Assembly: GCA_021827865.1 (NCBI GenBank)
Contig: JAKAUC010000020.1
Coordinates: 1-64,000 of the forward strand
Direction of reading: 5' to 3'
Origin: an archaeon
GTDB lineage: Archaea; Thermoproteota; Nitrososphaeria; Nitrososphaerales; Gagatemarchaeaceae
Length of the DNA stretch: 64,000 nucleotides
The translations under genes and the position numbers were made by a program. The notes under the pieces were generated by a model. That model was not told the DNA's origin and did not search any database. It saw only the letters and a list, made by a program, of their open reading frames with translations. Of this stretch, positions 25,714 through 33,814 are shown piece after piece (position 1 is the first letter of the stretch; every line of letters begins with the position of its first letter).

Positions 25714-26118
25714 CTAGAGGCTGACGAAGACCCTTTCTGGCACTATCTCTATCGACACCCGGGGCTCCTTCCAGAAGGTCGACCGTGCCGCTTTCCGTCC
25801 CCTGGTCGCTCCCGTGTACCTGATCGCCAGCGCCTCTATGTCTCTTTTGGCGTCCCTCTCAGGCGCCACCCTAGCCTTCCCGAAGAGTATTACGTATGGA
25901 TACCCGTCATCCACTAGGAAGCTGACCCTTGGGTCCCGGACGATGTTGAAGTATTTCACCCGGGTCGTAGTCGTGTTGATTACGACCTTGCCCCCGTCCA
26001 CCATGTACCAGATGGGGGTGACGTGGGGGGACCCGTCCTTCATCACGGTCGCGAGCTTACCGAAGTGCTTCCCCTCGAGGAACTCCATGACCTTGGGGGC
26101 GAGCTTTACCATGGGCAC
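25714..26118 (-). CDS. PPOX-class F420/FMN-dependent oxidoreductase-like protein
   Basis: 134 residues. GKLATVMKDGSPHVTPIWYM, KYFNIVRDPRVSFLVDD and a C-terminal strand match the small PPOX split-barrel family, many archaeal members of which use F420. The gene abuts the TetR gene tail to tail and starts 21 bases from the end of the geranylgeranyl reductase gene upstream on the same strand, so it is likely the second gene of that transcript. Confidence 0.85.
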   Translation of the reverse strand: MPMVKLAPKVMEFLEGKHFGKLATVMKDGSPHVTPIWYMVDGGKVVINTTTTRVKYFNIVRDPRVSFLVDDGYPYVILFGKARVAPERDAKRDIEALAIRYTGATRGRKAARSTFWKEPRVSIEIVPERVFVSL

Positions 26119-26138
26119 CCGGAACCCGGGTGGTATTT

Positions 26139-28790
26139 CTAGTTGGCCACGTCGAGGGGCTTGAACTTCTCAACGGTCTCAGCGAGCTCCTTGCCCAGGC
26201 GCTTCTGCCATTCGCCGAAGCCTTTGGGGGAGTCTGGGTAGGCTAGGTTGATCTCCACCAGGGCGGCGCTCTTCTTGACGGTGTACCTGAGCCCCCTGGC
26301 GAGCGAAAGCTGCCTAAGGACCCGGAACCACATCGCCGGGTTCATGAAGCGGGCCTGGTTGAATTCGGGGTGCTTCCTCTCGGTTATCGCCGCTACGTCT
26401 TCCTCTGAAAGGAAGTGCTCCATCCCGTAGTTGATCTGGTCGTTGGTGACCGTCTGCAGGTATCTCCTGAGGACCTCGAAGCTGGCCATCGGGTATCCGT
26501 GGGTGTTCATGTACTCGACGTTGTAATTCCAGAGGCCCGATTCTGTCGCATCCCCGGCCTCGAGCGCCTCGGCGACCACCTTCCCCAGGATGGTCCCGCC
26601 GTAGATAGAGGGGCTTATCCCTCCGGCGTCGATGGGCCTGGGCATCCAAGCAGCGTCCCCCACCACTGCAAAGCCGTTGGCGACCATGCAGTCGTTGTGC
26701 CGCCTCACTGGGACCTGCCAATTTCCCTTCGTGTTCCCGGCGTTGGCGTCGTCAGAGGGCTGGGAGAAGTTCCTGATGACCGGGTTGTCGGCCAGGTACT
26801 TGTCGATGAGGCTCTGGAGGTTGTCGTTGAGCCCGAACCTCCTGTTCCTCCTCGCCAGCCCGGAGTGGGACACCCCCAGCCCTATGTTCACCTTCTTCTT
26901 TCCCTTCGGGAAGACCCAGCAGTTGTGGACGTTAAAGAGAGGAGAGAAATCCCCCGCAGAGTTGAGGTCATAGACAGGCCCCGAATACTTCTCTCTCTCT
27001 AACCTCCGAATGTTCAGGTAGATGCGGCCGTTCCCTACTACGAATCCCGTGTACTGTTCCCTGCCTGCCTTGGCCAAGTCTTCCCCAAGGAAGCCGGCCT
27101 GGTGGCCCCAGACACCCGCGGACCACGCATCCTTCTTCTTGTTCCTCTTGATGCTGGCAACGATTCCAAGTCCTGCGAGCAGGAGCCACATGTCAACGAG
27201 GAGAGCGCGAGAGGTTGTCGTGAAGGTGCGTCCCTCAGAATGTCCCTCGTGGCGTTCGCGCGATCCGTCTCCCTCGTAGTAGCCTCGCAAGAAAGCCATC
27301 TTTGAACTCCTCGAGATCTCGTGAATCCACGCTGGCAACTTCTTGTTCCTCGCCCCTTTGCCGAAGCAGTCGCTCATCACCTTGGCAAGAAGCGAGTTCC
27401 CGAATTCCACATTGATTGTGGGCTTGGCACGATTCCTCCTCAAACTGATCCAATCAAAGCAGTTGTAGCCGAGGCGCCCGGCTTTGTCGTGGACCCCTGC
27501 AATGACCTGACGATTTGTATTCGATATCACCACGTGATCTTTCTTGACGCATCCTTCTGCGACGTACAGACCACACAGTTCCATGAAATCCTCTGTGAGC
27601 GCTATCTTCAGCGGTAGTTTGGTACCCTTGGGATGCTTGGCAAGTCTTTTCGCCCGGACATAGGATCCGTCGGACGCCCTCCCGTTGAAGAAGGAGCGTC
27701 GTATCGCCAGGTGTACGTAGTCGCCCTCGACGAGTCCATCGACGTAGTCCAAGGCACTTAATTCCTCGAGTGGCTTGGAAGGCTGAGTGGGGAGTGTTAC
27801 TACGAGGAAGTCCCCTGGCTGATGCTTTCCACCGGTGTTACGGGCCAACTCGTCAGCGTGCTTCCAAGTCTCGCCTGTCTTTGGATTCCAGACCCTTACA
27901 AGATGCTCTGGGGTCAGTTTGATTGTCTGGTTCAGCATGGATGGAGTGATTACAACCAACTCGCCTGTGAAGTCCCTGACGCTGGTCGCTGACACGGGCA
28001 TCCATCCAACCGAAGTGAGTATTTCATCACCCATCTTCACTTCCTGCACCGCCTTGAGACTGTTTCGGCAGACTATTGGCGTGTCTGGCGCCACGCAGTA
28101 ACCTGCTGGCGCCATGAATTGATCAAGATGGATTATGCAATAATCAGAGTCGAAGAACACCTTGTCTTCTACGGCCGGCTCGAAGTCGAGTATGTACCTC
28201 CCGGTGCCGACCACGTCGTCCGGGTCGATCTCTTTCTCTATCAGCGACGGGATGGGCATGAACCTCCTGAGCGTGGAGGACGAACCTGTGGCGTCGATGA
28301 CGATTTTCCCGGTGACGCTGAACGCCGTCCCGTCAGACCTCCGTCCCGTCACCCCGGTGATACGGCCCTCTTCCGAGAGAAGCCTCTCTGCAGTGGCCCC
28401 GAACATGAATTCTGTCCCGAACTTCTTCGCGTCTGCGACCTGGCGCCTCGGGACCAACTTCCTGTTGAACAGATAGCCCTCCCCTTCGAAGAGCACTTTC
28501 GACTTTCTGTCTGGGGAGTAGACATAGACCCCGCTCACGGGGTGTTCCAGCTCGGGGGAGCCGTACCTTATCCCTATGTGCTCCTCGAGGTAATCCAAAG
28601 ACCTCTTGCTGGTCGCATCCCCGCAGGTCCAGCCGTTGTTGGTCTTCCTTCCCGGCTCGCCCTCCTTGTTCCTGTCGACCACCAGGACCCGGGCGTTCCC
28701 CTTCGAGTGGTAGCCGACGGAAGCGGCTGTTATCAGGCCAGCCATCCCGCCCCCCGCGATGACCACATCGTAGTCAGGTTTGCCAGCCAT
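26139..28790 (-). CDS. Geranylgeranyl reductase family flavoprotein interrupted by an intein
   Basis: 883 residues before splicing, about 491 after removal of a 392-residue intein. N-extein: FAD-binding DYDVVIAGGGMAGL (about 7-20). The family motif PxxYxWxFP is rebuilt from PAGY (228-231) and CWVFP (624-628) only after splicing. C-extein: VVGDAAWMPRPIDAGGI, the second FAD motif. Expected to saturate the isoprenoid chains of archaeal ether lipids; related reductions are possible. ATG 28790 lies 28 bases from a TATATAAG box shared with the divergent TrmB-like gene. Activity should depend on protein splicing because the motif is otherwise split. Confidence 0.9.
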   Translation of the reverse strand: MAGKPDYDVVIAGGGMAGLITAASVGYHSKGNARVLVVDRNKEGEPGRKTNNGWTCGDATSKRSLDYLEEHIGIRYGSPELEHPVSGVYVYSPDRKSKVLFEGEGYLFNRKLVPRRQVADAKKFGTEFMFGATAERLLSEEGRITGVTGRRSDGTAFSVTGKIVIDATGSSSTLRRFMPIPSLIEKEIDPDDVVGTGRYILDFEPAVEDKVFFDSDYCIIHLDQFMAPAGYCVAPDTPIVCRNSLKAVQEVKMGDEILTSVGWMPVSATSVRDFTGELVVITPSMLNQTIKLTPEHLVRVWNPKTGETWKHADELARNTGGKHQPGDFLVVTLPTQPSKPLEELSALDYVDGLVEGDYVHLAIRRSFFNGRASDGSYVRAKRLAKHPKGTKLPLKIALTEDFMELCGLYVAEGCVKKDHVVISNTNRQVIAGVHDKAGRLGYNCFDWISLRRNRAKPTINVEFGNSLLAKVMSDCFGKGARNKKLPAWIHEISRSSKMAFLRGYYEGDGSRERHEGHSEGRTFTTTSRALLVDMWLLLAGLGIVASIKRNKKKDAWSAGVWGHQAGFLGEDLAKAGREQYTGFVVGNGRIYLNIRRLEREKYSGPVYDLNSAGDFSPLFNVHNCWVFPKGKKKVNIGLGVSHSGLARRNRRFGLNDNLQSLIDKYLADNPVIRNFSQPSDDANAGNTKGNWQVPVRRHNDCMVANGFAVVGDAAWMPRPIDAGGISPSIYGGTILGKVVAEALEAGDATESGLWNYNVEYMNTHGYPMASFEVLRRYLQTVTNDQINYGMEHFLSEEDVAAITERKHPEFNQARFMNPAMWFRVLRQLSLARGLRYTVKKSAALVEINLAYPDSPKGFGEWQKRLGKELAETVEKFKPLDVAN
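26922..28097 (-). other. Intein with LAGLIDADG endonuclease (in geranylgeranyl reductase)
   Basis: Residues 232-623 of the host protein. Block A begins Cys232 (CVAPDTPIVC), block B is LTPEHLVRV with the TxxH pattern, and the C-terminal block ends FNVHN followed by Cys624 (+1 nucleophile). Two dodecapeptide motifs, LCGLYVAEG and LRGYYEGDG, keep both acidic catalytic residues (Glu, Asp), so the homing endonuclease could be active. Nucleotide borders are TGC at 28095-28097 and AAC at 26922-26924. Confidence 0.93.
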
Positions 28791-28814
28791 TTAGTGCGAA
28801 CGCTACGAAAATAC

Positions 28815-28822
28815 TATATAAG
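28815..28822. promoter_or_regulatory. Shared TATA box for divergent genes (GGR / TrmB-like)
   Basis: TATATAAG, nearly symmetric, centred near 28818. It is 28 bases from the ATG of the reductase gene (28790, minus) and 25 bases from the GTG of the TrmB-like gene (28843, plus). The two start codons are only 52 bases apart and this is the only AT-rich box between them. Confidence 0.65.
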
Positions 28823-28842
28823 AGCTTCGCCGCTCGCCATGC

Positions 28843-29541
28843 GTGGACAGGTCCCAGATAGTCGAGCAGCTCAAGGACCTGGGGCTCACAAGTTACGAAG
28901 CCAAAGCCTATGTCGCCAACGCAGGTCTCGGGCCGGCCGAGCCGAAGAGGGTCGCTACCGAGGCCCGAATCCCTTACCCCAGCGCCTACACGGCGCTGAA
29001 AGCCCTCGAGGCGAAGGGATGGGTAGAGAAAATCGTCAGCAAACCGGTCACATACAGGGCCAAGAAGCCCGCGACCGTCAAGGCCACGATTTCTTCGAGG
29101 GTCGAAGACACGTTCAAGGAGCTTCAGAGGATATACAGGGCCGAGCCCACCGAGGAAGCAGAGCTGGTGTACACCCTCCGGGGGAGCGAGGGAGTTCTGG
29201 GGAAGATCTACGAGATGCTCAGAGGGGCTAGAGAGAGCGTGATGGTCGTCACGCCCGCGATGGGTCTGGAGGACGCAAAGGTGATGGAGCTCCTCGACGG
29301 GGCGGTGAACAGAGGGGTGAAGGTCAGAGCTGTCTGTGACGACCAGGCGCAGGCGCTACTCCCACCAGGGGTAGAGGCCAGGACCGGAAACCAGGTAGCT
29401 TTCGACCTCCTGGTGGACGACAAAGTCGCTCTAATCGGACTCCCTGACCACTCGGCCTGCGGATGGCTCGACAGCCCGGCCGTGGCGAGTCACTTCAAGC
29501 AGTTCATGGAGCTGCTCTGGGCGACCTCGTCTCCGGCCTAG
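28843..29541 (+). CDS. TrmB-family transcription regulator
   Basis: 232 residues from GTG. N-terminal winged helix with the TrmB hallmark LKDLGLTSYEAKAYVA and RIPYPSAYTALKALEAKGWV, then a phospholipase-D-like ligand domain (about 105-230; GVKVRAVCDDQAQALLPPGV). TrmB proteins usually sense sugars, but the lipid-gene context here points to another ligand. Leaderless GTG start; divergent from and sharing a TATA with the geranylgeranyl reductase gene, so it probably regulates that gene and itself. Confidence 0.9.
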   Translation: MDRSQIVEQLKDLGLTSYEAKAYVANAGLGPAEPKRVATEARIPYPSAYTALKALEAKGWVEKIVSKPVTYRAKKPATVKATISSRVEDTFKELQRIYRAEPTEEAELVYTLRGSEGVLGKIYEMLRGARESVMVVTPAMGLEDAKVMELLDGAVNRGVKVRAVCDDQAQALLPPGVEARTGNQVAFDLLVDDKVALIGLPDHSACGWLDSPAVASHFKQFMELLWATSSPA

Positions 29542-29753
29542 CCCCATGCTGGATACGGCCGAGTCCAACGTGGCAGATGTCACCGCGCCTCCTAGAGTCC
29601 GGACATCACGGTCGAGGACACCCGGCCCTCCCCATCGCTGGTGTGGTCCTTCAGGCACTGCTTCCTGCATCGGTGCTGTTTTCGCAATGGAGGCCGCGCC
29701 AACCGCAAGAAGCAGAAAAGACGGGCCGGCCGAAGCCGAGCTGCCCTGGGCGT

Positions 29754-30398
29754 CTACTCGCTCGTGAAGATGGACTGACCGGAGCTGCTCGGGACTTCAG
29801 GAAGTGTCTCCGACATCCGCTTCTCAGCTATCGCGGACGCTTCGGCCAGGATTTTGTTGGCCTCCTCGCCGTTCTCGGCCTGGTAGAAGGTGGTCCCCGT
29901 TATCTGACCGACGTCCACCATTATCGAGTTCAACTGTGCCCCGATCTCTCCCAGAGCTCCCTGGGCGTCTGGCATGGCTTCGCCAAGGGTGACGCGTACG
30001 TTCTTGATCACACCTATGGCCGGGGCGATGGTCGCCGCGAAATCGCCGATGTCTGTGACCGTCTGCAGCCTCGTGTTGATCTGCTCCAGGGCTATCCTGG
30101 ACTGCGTAACGATCTTCTCCATCTTGCGGACCTCGGCGAGCTCGTTGGAGTAAGCCTTGCTGGATTCCTGGTCGTGCGCCTGAACGGCCGTCACAGCCTT
30201 CTTGAAAATGGAGTTCTCTCGCTGCTTCAGCCTGCCCATAGCCTGGTCGAGGCGGTTGATCTCTCCGGTCAGCTGCTGGGTCGCTTTCTGGACCTGAGGC
30301 CGGATCGGCTGTGGCCCACGGACGGTCTCGCGGACCATCTTCCCGAAAGGCTCCCGCTCCTGGGTCTTCCATCCTTTTTCGAACTTGCTGCTGCTCAT
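29754..30398 (-). CDS. cdvB: ESCRT-III/CdvB-type protein
   Basis: 214 residues, mostly charged helices. A basic helix-1 region (RPQVQKATQQLTGEINRLDQ), a long helix with QRENSIFKKAVTAVQAHD and YSNELAEVRKMEKIV, and the later VRVTLGEAMPDAQGALGEIG resemble CdvB (Snf7-domain) proteins of Thaumarchaeota and crenarchaea. They polymerise on membrane in cell division and vesicle budding. The C-terminal winged helix that binds CdvA in some CdvB proteins seems absent, so this is a paralog-type subunit. CdvA and CdvC genes are not nearby. Start not fully certain: no clear TATA at the expected distance. Confidence 0.78.
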   Translation of the reverse strand: MSSSKFEKGWKTQEREPFGKMVRETVRGPQPIRPQVQKATQQLTGEINRLDQAMGRLKQRENSIFKKAVTAVQAHDQESSKAYSNELAEVRKMEKIVTQSRIALEQINTRLQTVTDIGDFAATIAPAIGVIKNVRVTLGEAMPDAQGALGEIGAQLNSIMVDVGQITGTTFYQAENGEEANKILAEASAIAEKRMSETLPEVPSSSGQSIFTSE

Positions 30399-30509
30399 CG
30401 CGAAATCTTGCCCTGATATCCTGAGCGATGGAGATGACTGACTGAGGCAATTACCGTTGACAGTATGCTTAACTGATTTGACGCACAGCGGAAGAAATCG
30501 GGAGAGCCC

Positions 30510-30926
30510 CTATTGGATGTTTGACCTTTTCGCCACCTTGACTATGAGGAAGACGACGAAGACGACTACGATGAAGGTTATCAGGGTGCCGAGGAACGAG
30601 CCGATGAGGAAGGGCCCGACGGCGATGCACTGCCACGCCGGGACCGGTGTCCCTCCGGCGGTGCACGCCTTTAGCGGACCGACGCTCCCGGTCGCAATGG
30701 AGATGAGAGGCATCATCAGGTCGTTGACCAGCCCCTGTACGAGGTTCCCCAGGTACAGACCTAGGATGAACGCCACGGCAAGGCCAAGGACCTTGTACTG
30801 GGATAGGAACGACATGAACTCGGCCCGCATTCCTTTGGGGGGAGGAGGTGTTGGTGGAGTTGGCTTCGGGGTAAGGAGCTCTCTAATCTTCTGAAGTTCG
30901 GCCAGTATGGCGTCGTCAGATGCCAT
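30510..30926 (-). CDS. mscL: Large-conductance mechanosensitive channel MscL
   Basis: 138 residues with two transmembrane helices. A Pro-rich linker (PKPTPPTPPPPKG) precedes the core FMSFLSQYKVLGLAVAFILG and LVNDLMMPLI, the TM1 and first-loop signature of MscL; TM2 is FLGTLITFIVVVFVVFLIV. Protects against hypo-osmotic shock by opening under membrane tension. ATG 30926 lies 26 bases below CTTAAG (30949-30954), so the ATG six bases upstream at 30932 is less likely. The periplasmic loop contains two Cys (KACTAGGTPVPAWQC), unusual for MscL. Confidence 0.9.
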   Translation of the reverse strand: MASDDAILAELQKIRELLTPKPTPPTPPPPKGMRAEFMSFLSQYKVLGLAVAFILGLYLGNLVQGLVNDLMMPLISIATGSVGPLKACTAGGTPVPAWQCIAVGPFLIGSFLGTLITFIVVVFVVFLIVKVAKRSNIQ

Positions 30927-31007
30927 AGCCATAGGCAGGCAGGCCTGACTTAAGAGGAGTTCGCGGAGGATGCTTAATGCTACCTGTTTCCCCGGCGCGA
31001 GCTACTC

Positions 31008-31934
31008 GTGAAGGCCAGCTCCGAGACGACGAAGGGATACGTCTACGCCATCCTCGGGTCCCTCTGCGCGGGGTCGGTGTCGACGCTCACCAAGATTGCC
31101 CTTTCCTACAACGGCCCCGTGGTGGTGACCGGGCTCTCCTTCCTGATTTCCGGGGCGGTGCTCCTCTTCTATCAGCCTAGAAGGAGGCCGACTCCCGGGA
31201 GCCTCAGGTACCTGGTGTTCTTCGGGCTCGTGGGGGCAGCTCTGGCCCCTCTGATGTACACCGTGGGACTGGACGAGACAACGGTGGTGAACGCCGCCCT
31301 CCTGGCAAACGGGGAGGTGCTGTTCACCACCGTCTTGGCTTTCTCGGTGTTCGGCGAAACCCTCCGCCGGGGCCAGGCCCTGCGCGGGCTGCTAATTGTC
31401 GCAGGGCTGGTGGTGGTCTCCACGAACCTCGATCTGTCGCATATCGCCTTCCTCCAGGGGTTGACCGGGAACCTGCTCGTCCTCGGCTCGGGGCTGGCCT
31501 GGGCCCTCGAGAACAACATCATCGCCCTGGCGACGAAGCGGTTCGACACCTCGCTCATCAGCAAGTACAGGAACCTGATAGGAGGGGTCGCGTTGACAGC
31601 AGTCTTCCTCGTGGCCGGGGCGCACCTCGGGTTTACTGCATACAGTGTATCCGTCCTGTTGCTGCTCGGGGCGGTCGTCACCGGCGGGACGGTCCTGTTC
31701 ATAGCCGCCGTGAAGAGGCTCGGCGCCATCAGGATGCTGCTGGTCTGGTCCAGCTCTACGGTGTTCGGGGCGATCTTCGGGTTGGCGGTCCTGGGCGAGC
31801 AGATCACTCTCGCCCAGATCCTCGGGGGCGCGCTGATCCTCGTCGGCGTCTACGTAGTCCACAGGGGGGAGAAGGGCCCCGAGGCCGAGCCGTTCGCACC
31901 CCCCGCAGGAGGGGTGACACCGGGTCAGCACTGA
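31008..31934 (+). CDS. EamA/DMT-family transporter
   Basis: 308 residues from GTG with ten hydrophobic helices in two repeats, typical of the drug/metabolite transporter superfamily. The ends of the halves show GLVVVSTNLD and GGALILVGVYVV, common EamA motifs. A GCTTAATG box near 30973 is the likely promoter. Divergent from mscL. Probably exports amino acids or metabolites; substrate unknown. Confidence 0.9.
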   Translation: MKASSETTKGYVYAILGSLCAGSVSTLTKIALSYNGPVVVTGLSFLISGAVLLFYQPRRRPTPGSLRYLVFFGLVGAALAPLMYTVGLDETTVVNAALLANGEVLFTTVLAFSVFGETLRRGQALRGLLIVAGLVVVSTNLDLSHIAFLQGLTGNLLVLGSGLAWALENNIIALATKRFDTSLISKYRNLIGGVALTAVFLVAGAHLGFTAYSVSVLLLLGAVVTGGTVLFIAAVKRLGAIRMLLVWSSSTVFGAIFGLAVLGEQITLAQILGGALILVGVYVVHRGEKGPEAEPFAPPAGGVTPGQH

Positions 31935-32110
31935 AAACCAAGTAGCGATGATACCGGGCCGGGAGTCGCCCAAGCAATTGGTACGCACAGATTGCGCGGC
32001 TTTCGTAGATGAAGCAGCTCCAGCGTTCCGGTGTCAAGGGCTGATGGTGAGCCCGAACGGATAAAGGGGGTTGAATCAGGCAGATTCAACGGAAAGGAGC
32101 CTGAAAAAGG

Positions 32111-33235
32111 TCATCTATCGGCTTCGACTGGCCAATAATTCAGACCCCAGTATATCACGGGGACGTCTGCCACGTGAACACCCTTCAGCAGATGGGGGAG
32201 AATCCTTAGGTTCTTCGCCGACGGGACCCCAATCTTCAGCCTGTAGGGGCGGGGCGACCCGTCGCTGACGATATAGTAGGACATCTCCCCTCTGGCCCCT
32301 TCGGTCCGGGAGTAGACCTCCCCTGCCGGGACCCTTGGCTGTGGACCGAGCTTCAGCCGAACCGGACCCTGCGGAAGCTTCTTCAGGGCCTGACGGATTA
32401 TCTTCACAGATTCCCTCATGTCAAGAAGGGCCACGTATGCCCTAGCCCAAGAGTCCCCCTGAGCGAGCACCGGGGTCTTGAACTCGAAGTCCCCGTAGGA
32501 ACTGTAAGGCTCGTCCTTGCGGACGTCGAAGGTCAGCCCCGAGGCTCGCGCCACCGTCCCGGTCGCCCCGAGGGCTACTGCGTCTTCCCTCGACAGGACC
32601 CCGACCCCGTCGGAACGCTGGCGGACCATGGGGTTGTCGAAGAAAATCTTTTCATATTCATCCATCCGCTTGTCGAACCAGTCGCAGGTCTTGAGCCCCT
32701 TCTCTATGGCGTACTCTGGGATGTCGTTCCTCACCCCTCCCGGGATGACGTAAGCAAAGGTGACCCTGGCTCCGCCTATGCGCTCGCCGAGGTCGATCCA
32801 GAAATCTCTGTCACCCATGCACCAGGTGATCATCGTCGTGTGCCCCATGAAGTATCCCTGGATGCCGAGGAAGTACATGTGGGAGATGATGCGGTTTATC
32901 TCGGACATGATCACCCTGAGATACTGCCCTCTAGGCGGAATCTTGCTCCCCATGAGCTCGTCGACCCCCAAGGCGTAGGGAAAGAGGATGTTAGAGCTGT
33001 CTAGTATGACAGGCCTCTCGAGATGCGGGACGTTCTGGATGTAGTTCCTGTACTCGCTCATCTTCTCTTCTCCCCGGTGGACATACCCCGGGTCTGGGTC
33101 TGACCGGACGACGTAGTCCCCATCGAGCCAGAGGCGGATGCGGAAGTGACCCGCGCCCGGGTGCTGGGGTCCCAGGGAGACGGCCATGATTCTGTCCGAG
33201 TCGGGAGAGTACTCTGATTCCTGGGCCATGCTCAT
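32111..33235 (-). CDS. nuoD: NADH-quinone oxidoreductase subunit D (complex I, 49-kDa type)
   Basis: 374 residues. MAVSLGPQHPGAGHFRI and the conserved HRGEEKMSEYRN near the N-terminus, plus a C-terminal RIGVPSAKNLRILPHLLKG, match NuoD/Nqo4. It helps form the quinone site of complex I on the inner membrane face. The start codon at 33235 overlaps the end of nuoC by 4 bases. Last gene of the nuoABCD unit; genes for the other subunits are not downstream. The electron donor could be NADH, ferredoxin or F420H2. Confidence 0.95.
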   Translation of the reverse strand: MSMAQESEYSPDSDRIMAVSLGPQHPGAGHFRIRLWLDGDYVVRSDPDPGYVHRGEEKMSEYRNYIQNVPHLERPVILDSSNILFPYALGVDELMGSKIPPRGQYLRVIMSEINRIISHMYFLGIQGYFMGHTTMITWCMGDRDFWIDLGERIGGARVTFAYVIPGGVRNDIPEYAIEKGLKTCDWFDKRMDEYEKIFFDNPMVRQRSDGVGVLSREDAVALGATGTVARASGLTFDVRKDEPYSSYGDFEFKTPVLAQGDSWARAYVALLDMRESVKIIRQALKKLPQGPVRLKLGPQPRVPAGEVYSRTEGARGEMSYYIVSDGSPRPYRLKIGVPSAKNLRILPHLLKGVHVADVPVIYWGLNYWPVEADR

Positions 33236-33807
33236 CTTCCTGGCGACACGTAGTCTTTGCGCAGCGGAGGTAGGTCGTTCCAGTCCTCAGGGAGAAACAG
33301 ATGGGCCTGGCTGGGATGCCCCTTGAAGTTGATTCCGAACATCTCGTGCGTCTCGCGCTCAGGGTACTCCGCGCCCCTCCAGACCGCGATGAGGGTCGGG
33401 ACCACCGGGTCGTCTCTGGGGACCCGCTCGGCCAGGGCAAAGACGAAGTCCTCCAGTCCGGTGACCGAGGAACCCACGAAATAGACAACTTCGAGCTCGT
33501 TCCTCGCGATCCAGTCGACTCCGCTGACGGTGCTTATGTGATCGAATTTGAGAGAGTCGCGGACGAAGAGTGCCGCTTCCCCGACCTCCTGGGGTGTTAC
33601 GGTCAACTTGACCCTGTGCTCCTTCGTCCAATCCACCTTCGCGCTTGGGAACTTCGCCGTGAACTTCGCGGCGAACTCTTTAGCCCTGACAGGCTCTGGG
33701 TTCGTCGGGGCGGGCGCGGCTGGAGGAGCCTGCGCGCGCGGAGGAGTGGTCGGCGCGGCAGTCAGGGGTTGAGGCGGTGAGGGCTGCGGGGGTTGTGCCT
33801 TGCTCAT
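33232..33807 (-). CDS. nuoC: NADH-quinone oxidoreductase subunit C
   Basis: 191 residues. A Pro/Ala-rich start of about 40 residues, then the NuoC fold with VVYFVGSSVTG, VPTLIAVWRGAEYPERETHEMFGI (part quoted) and HLFLPEDWNDLPPLRKDY, the family signature. Peripheral-arm subunit next to NuoD. Eight bases from nuoB and overlapping nuoD, within the nuoABCD operon. Confidence 0.95.
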   Translation of the reverse strand: MSKAQPPQPSPPQPLTAAPTTPPRAQAPPAAPAPTNPEPVRAKEFAAKFTAKFPSAKVDWTKEHRVKLTVTPQEVGEAALFVRDSLKFDHISTVSGVDWIARNELEVVYFVGSSVTGLEDFVFALAERVPRDDPVVPTLIAVWRGAEYPERETHEMFGINFKGHPSQAHLFLPEDWNDLPPLRKDYVSPGR

Positions 33808-33814
33808 GCAGGTG

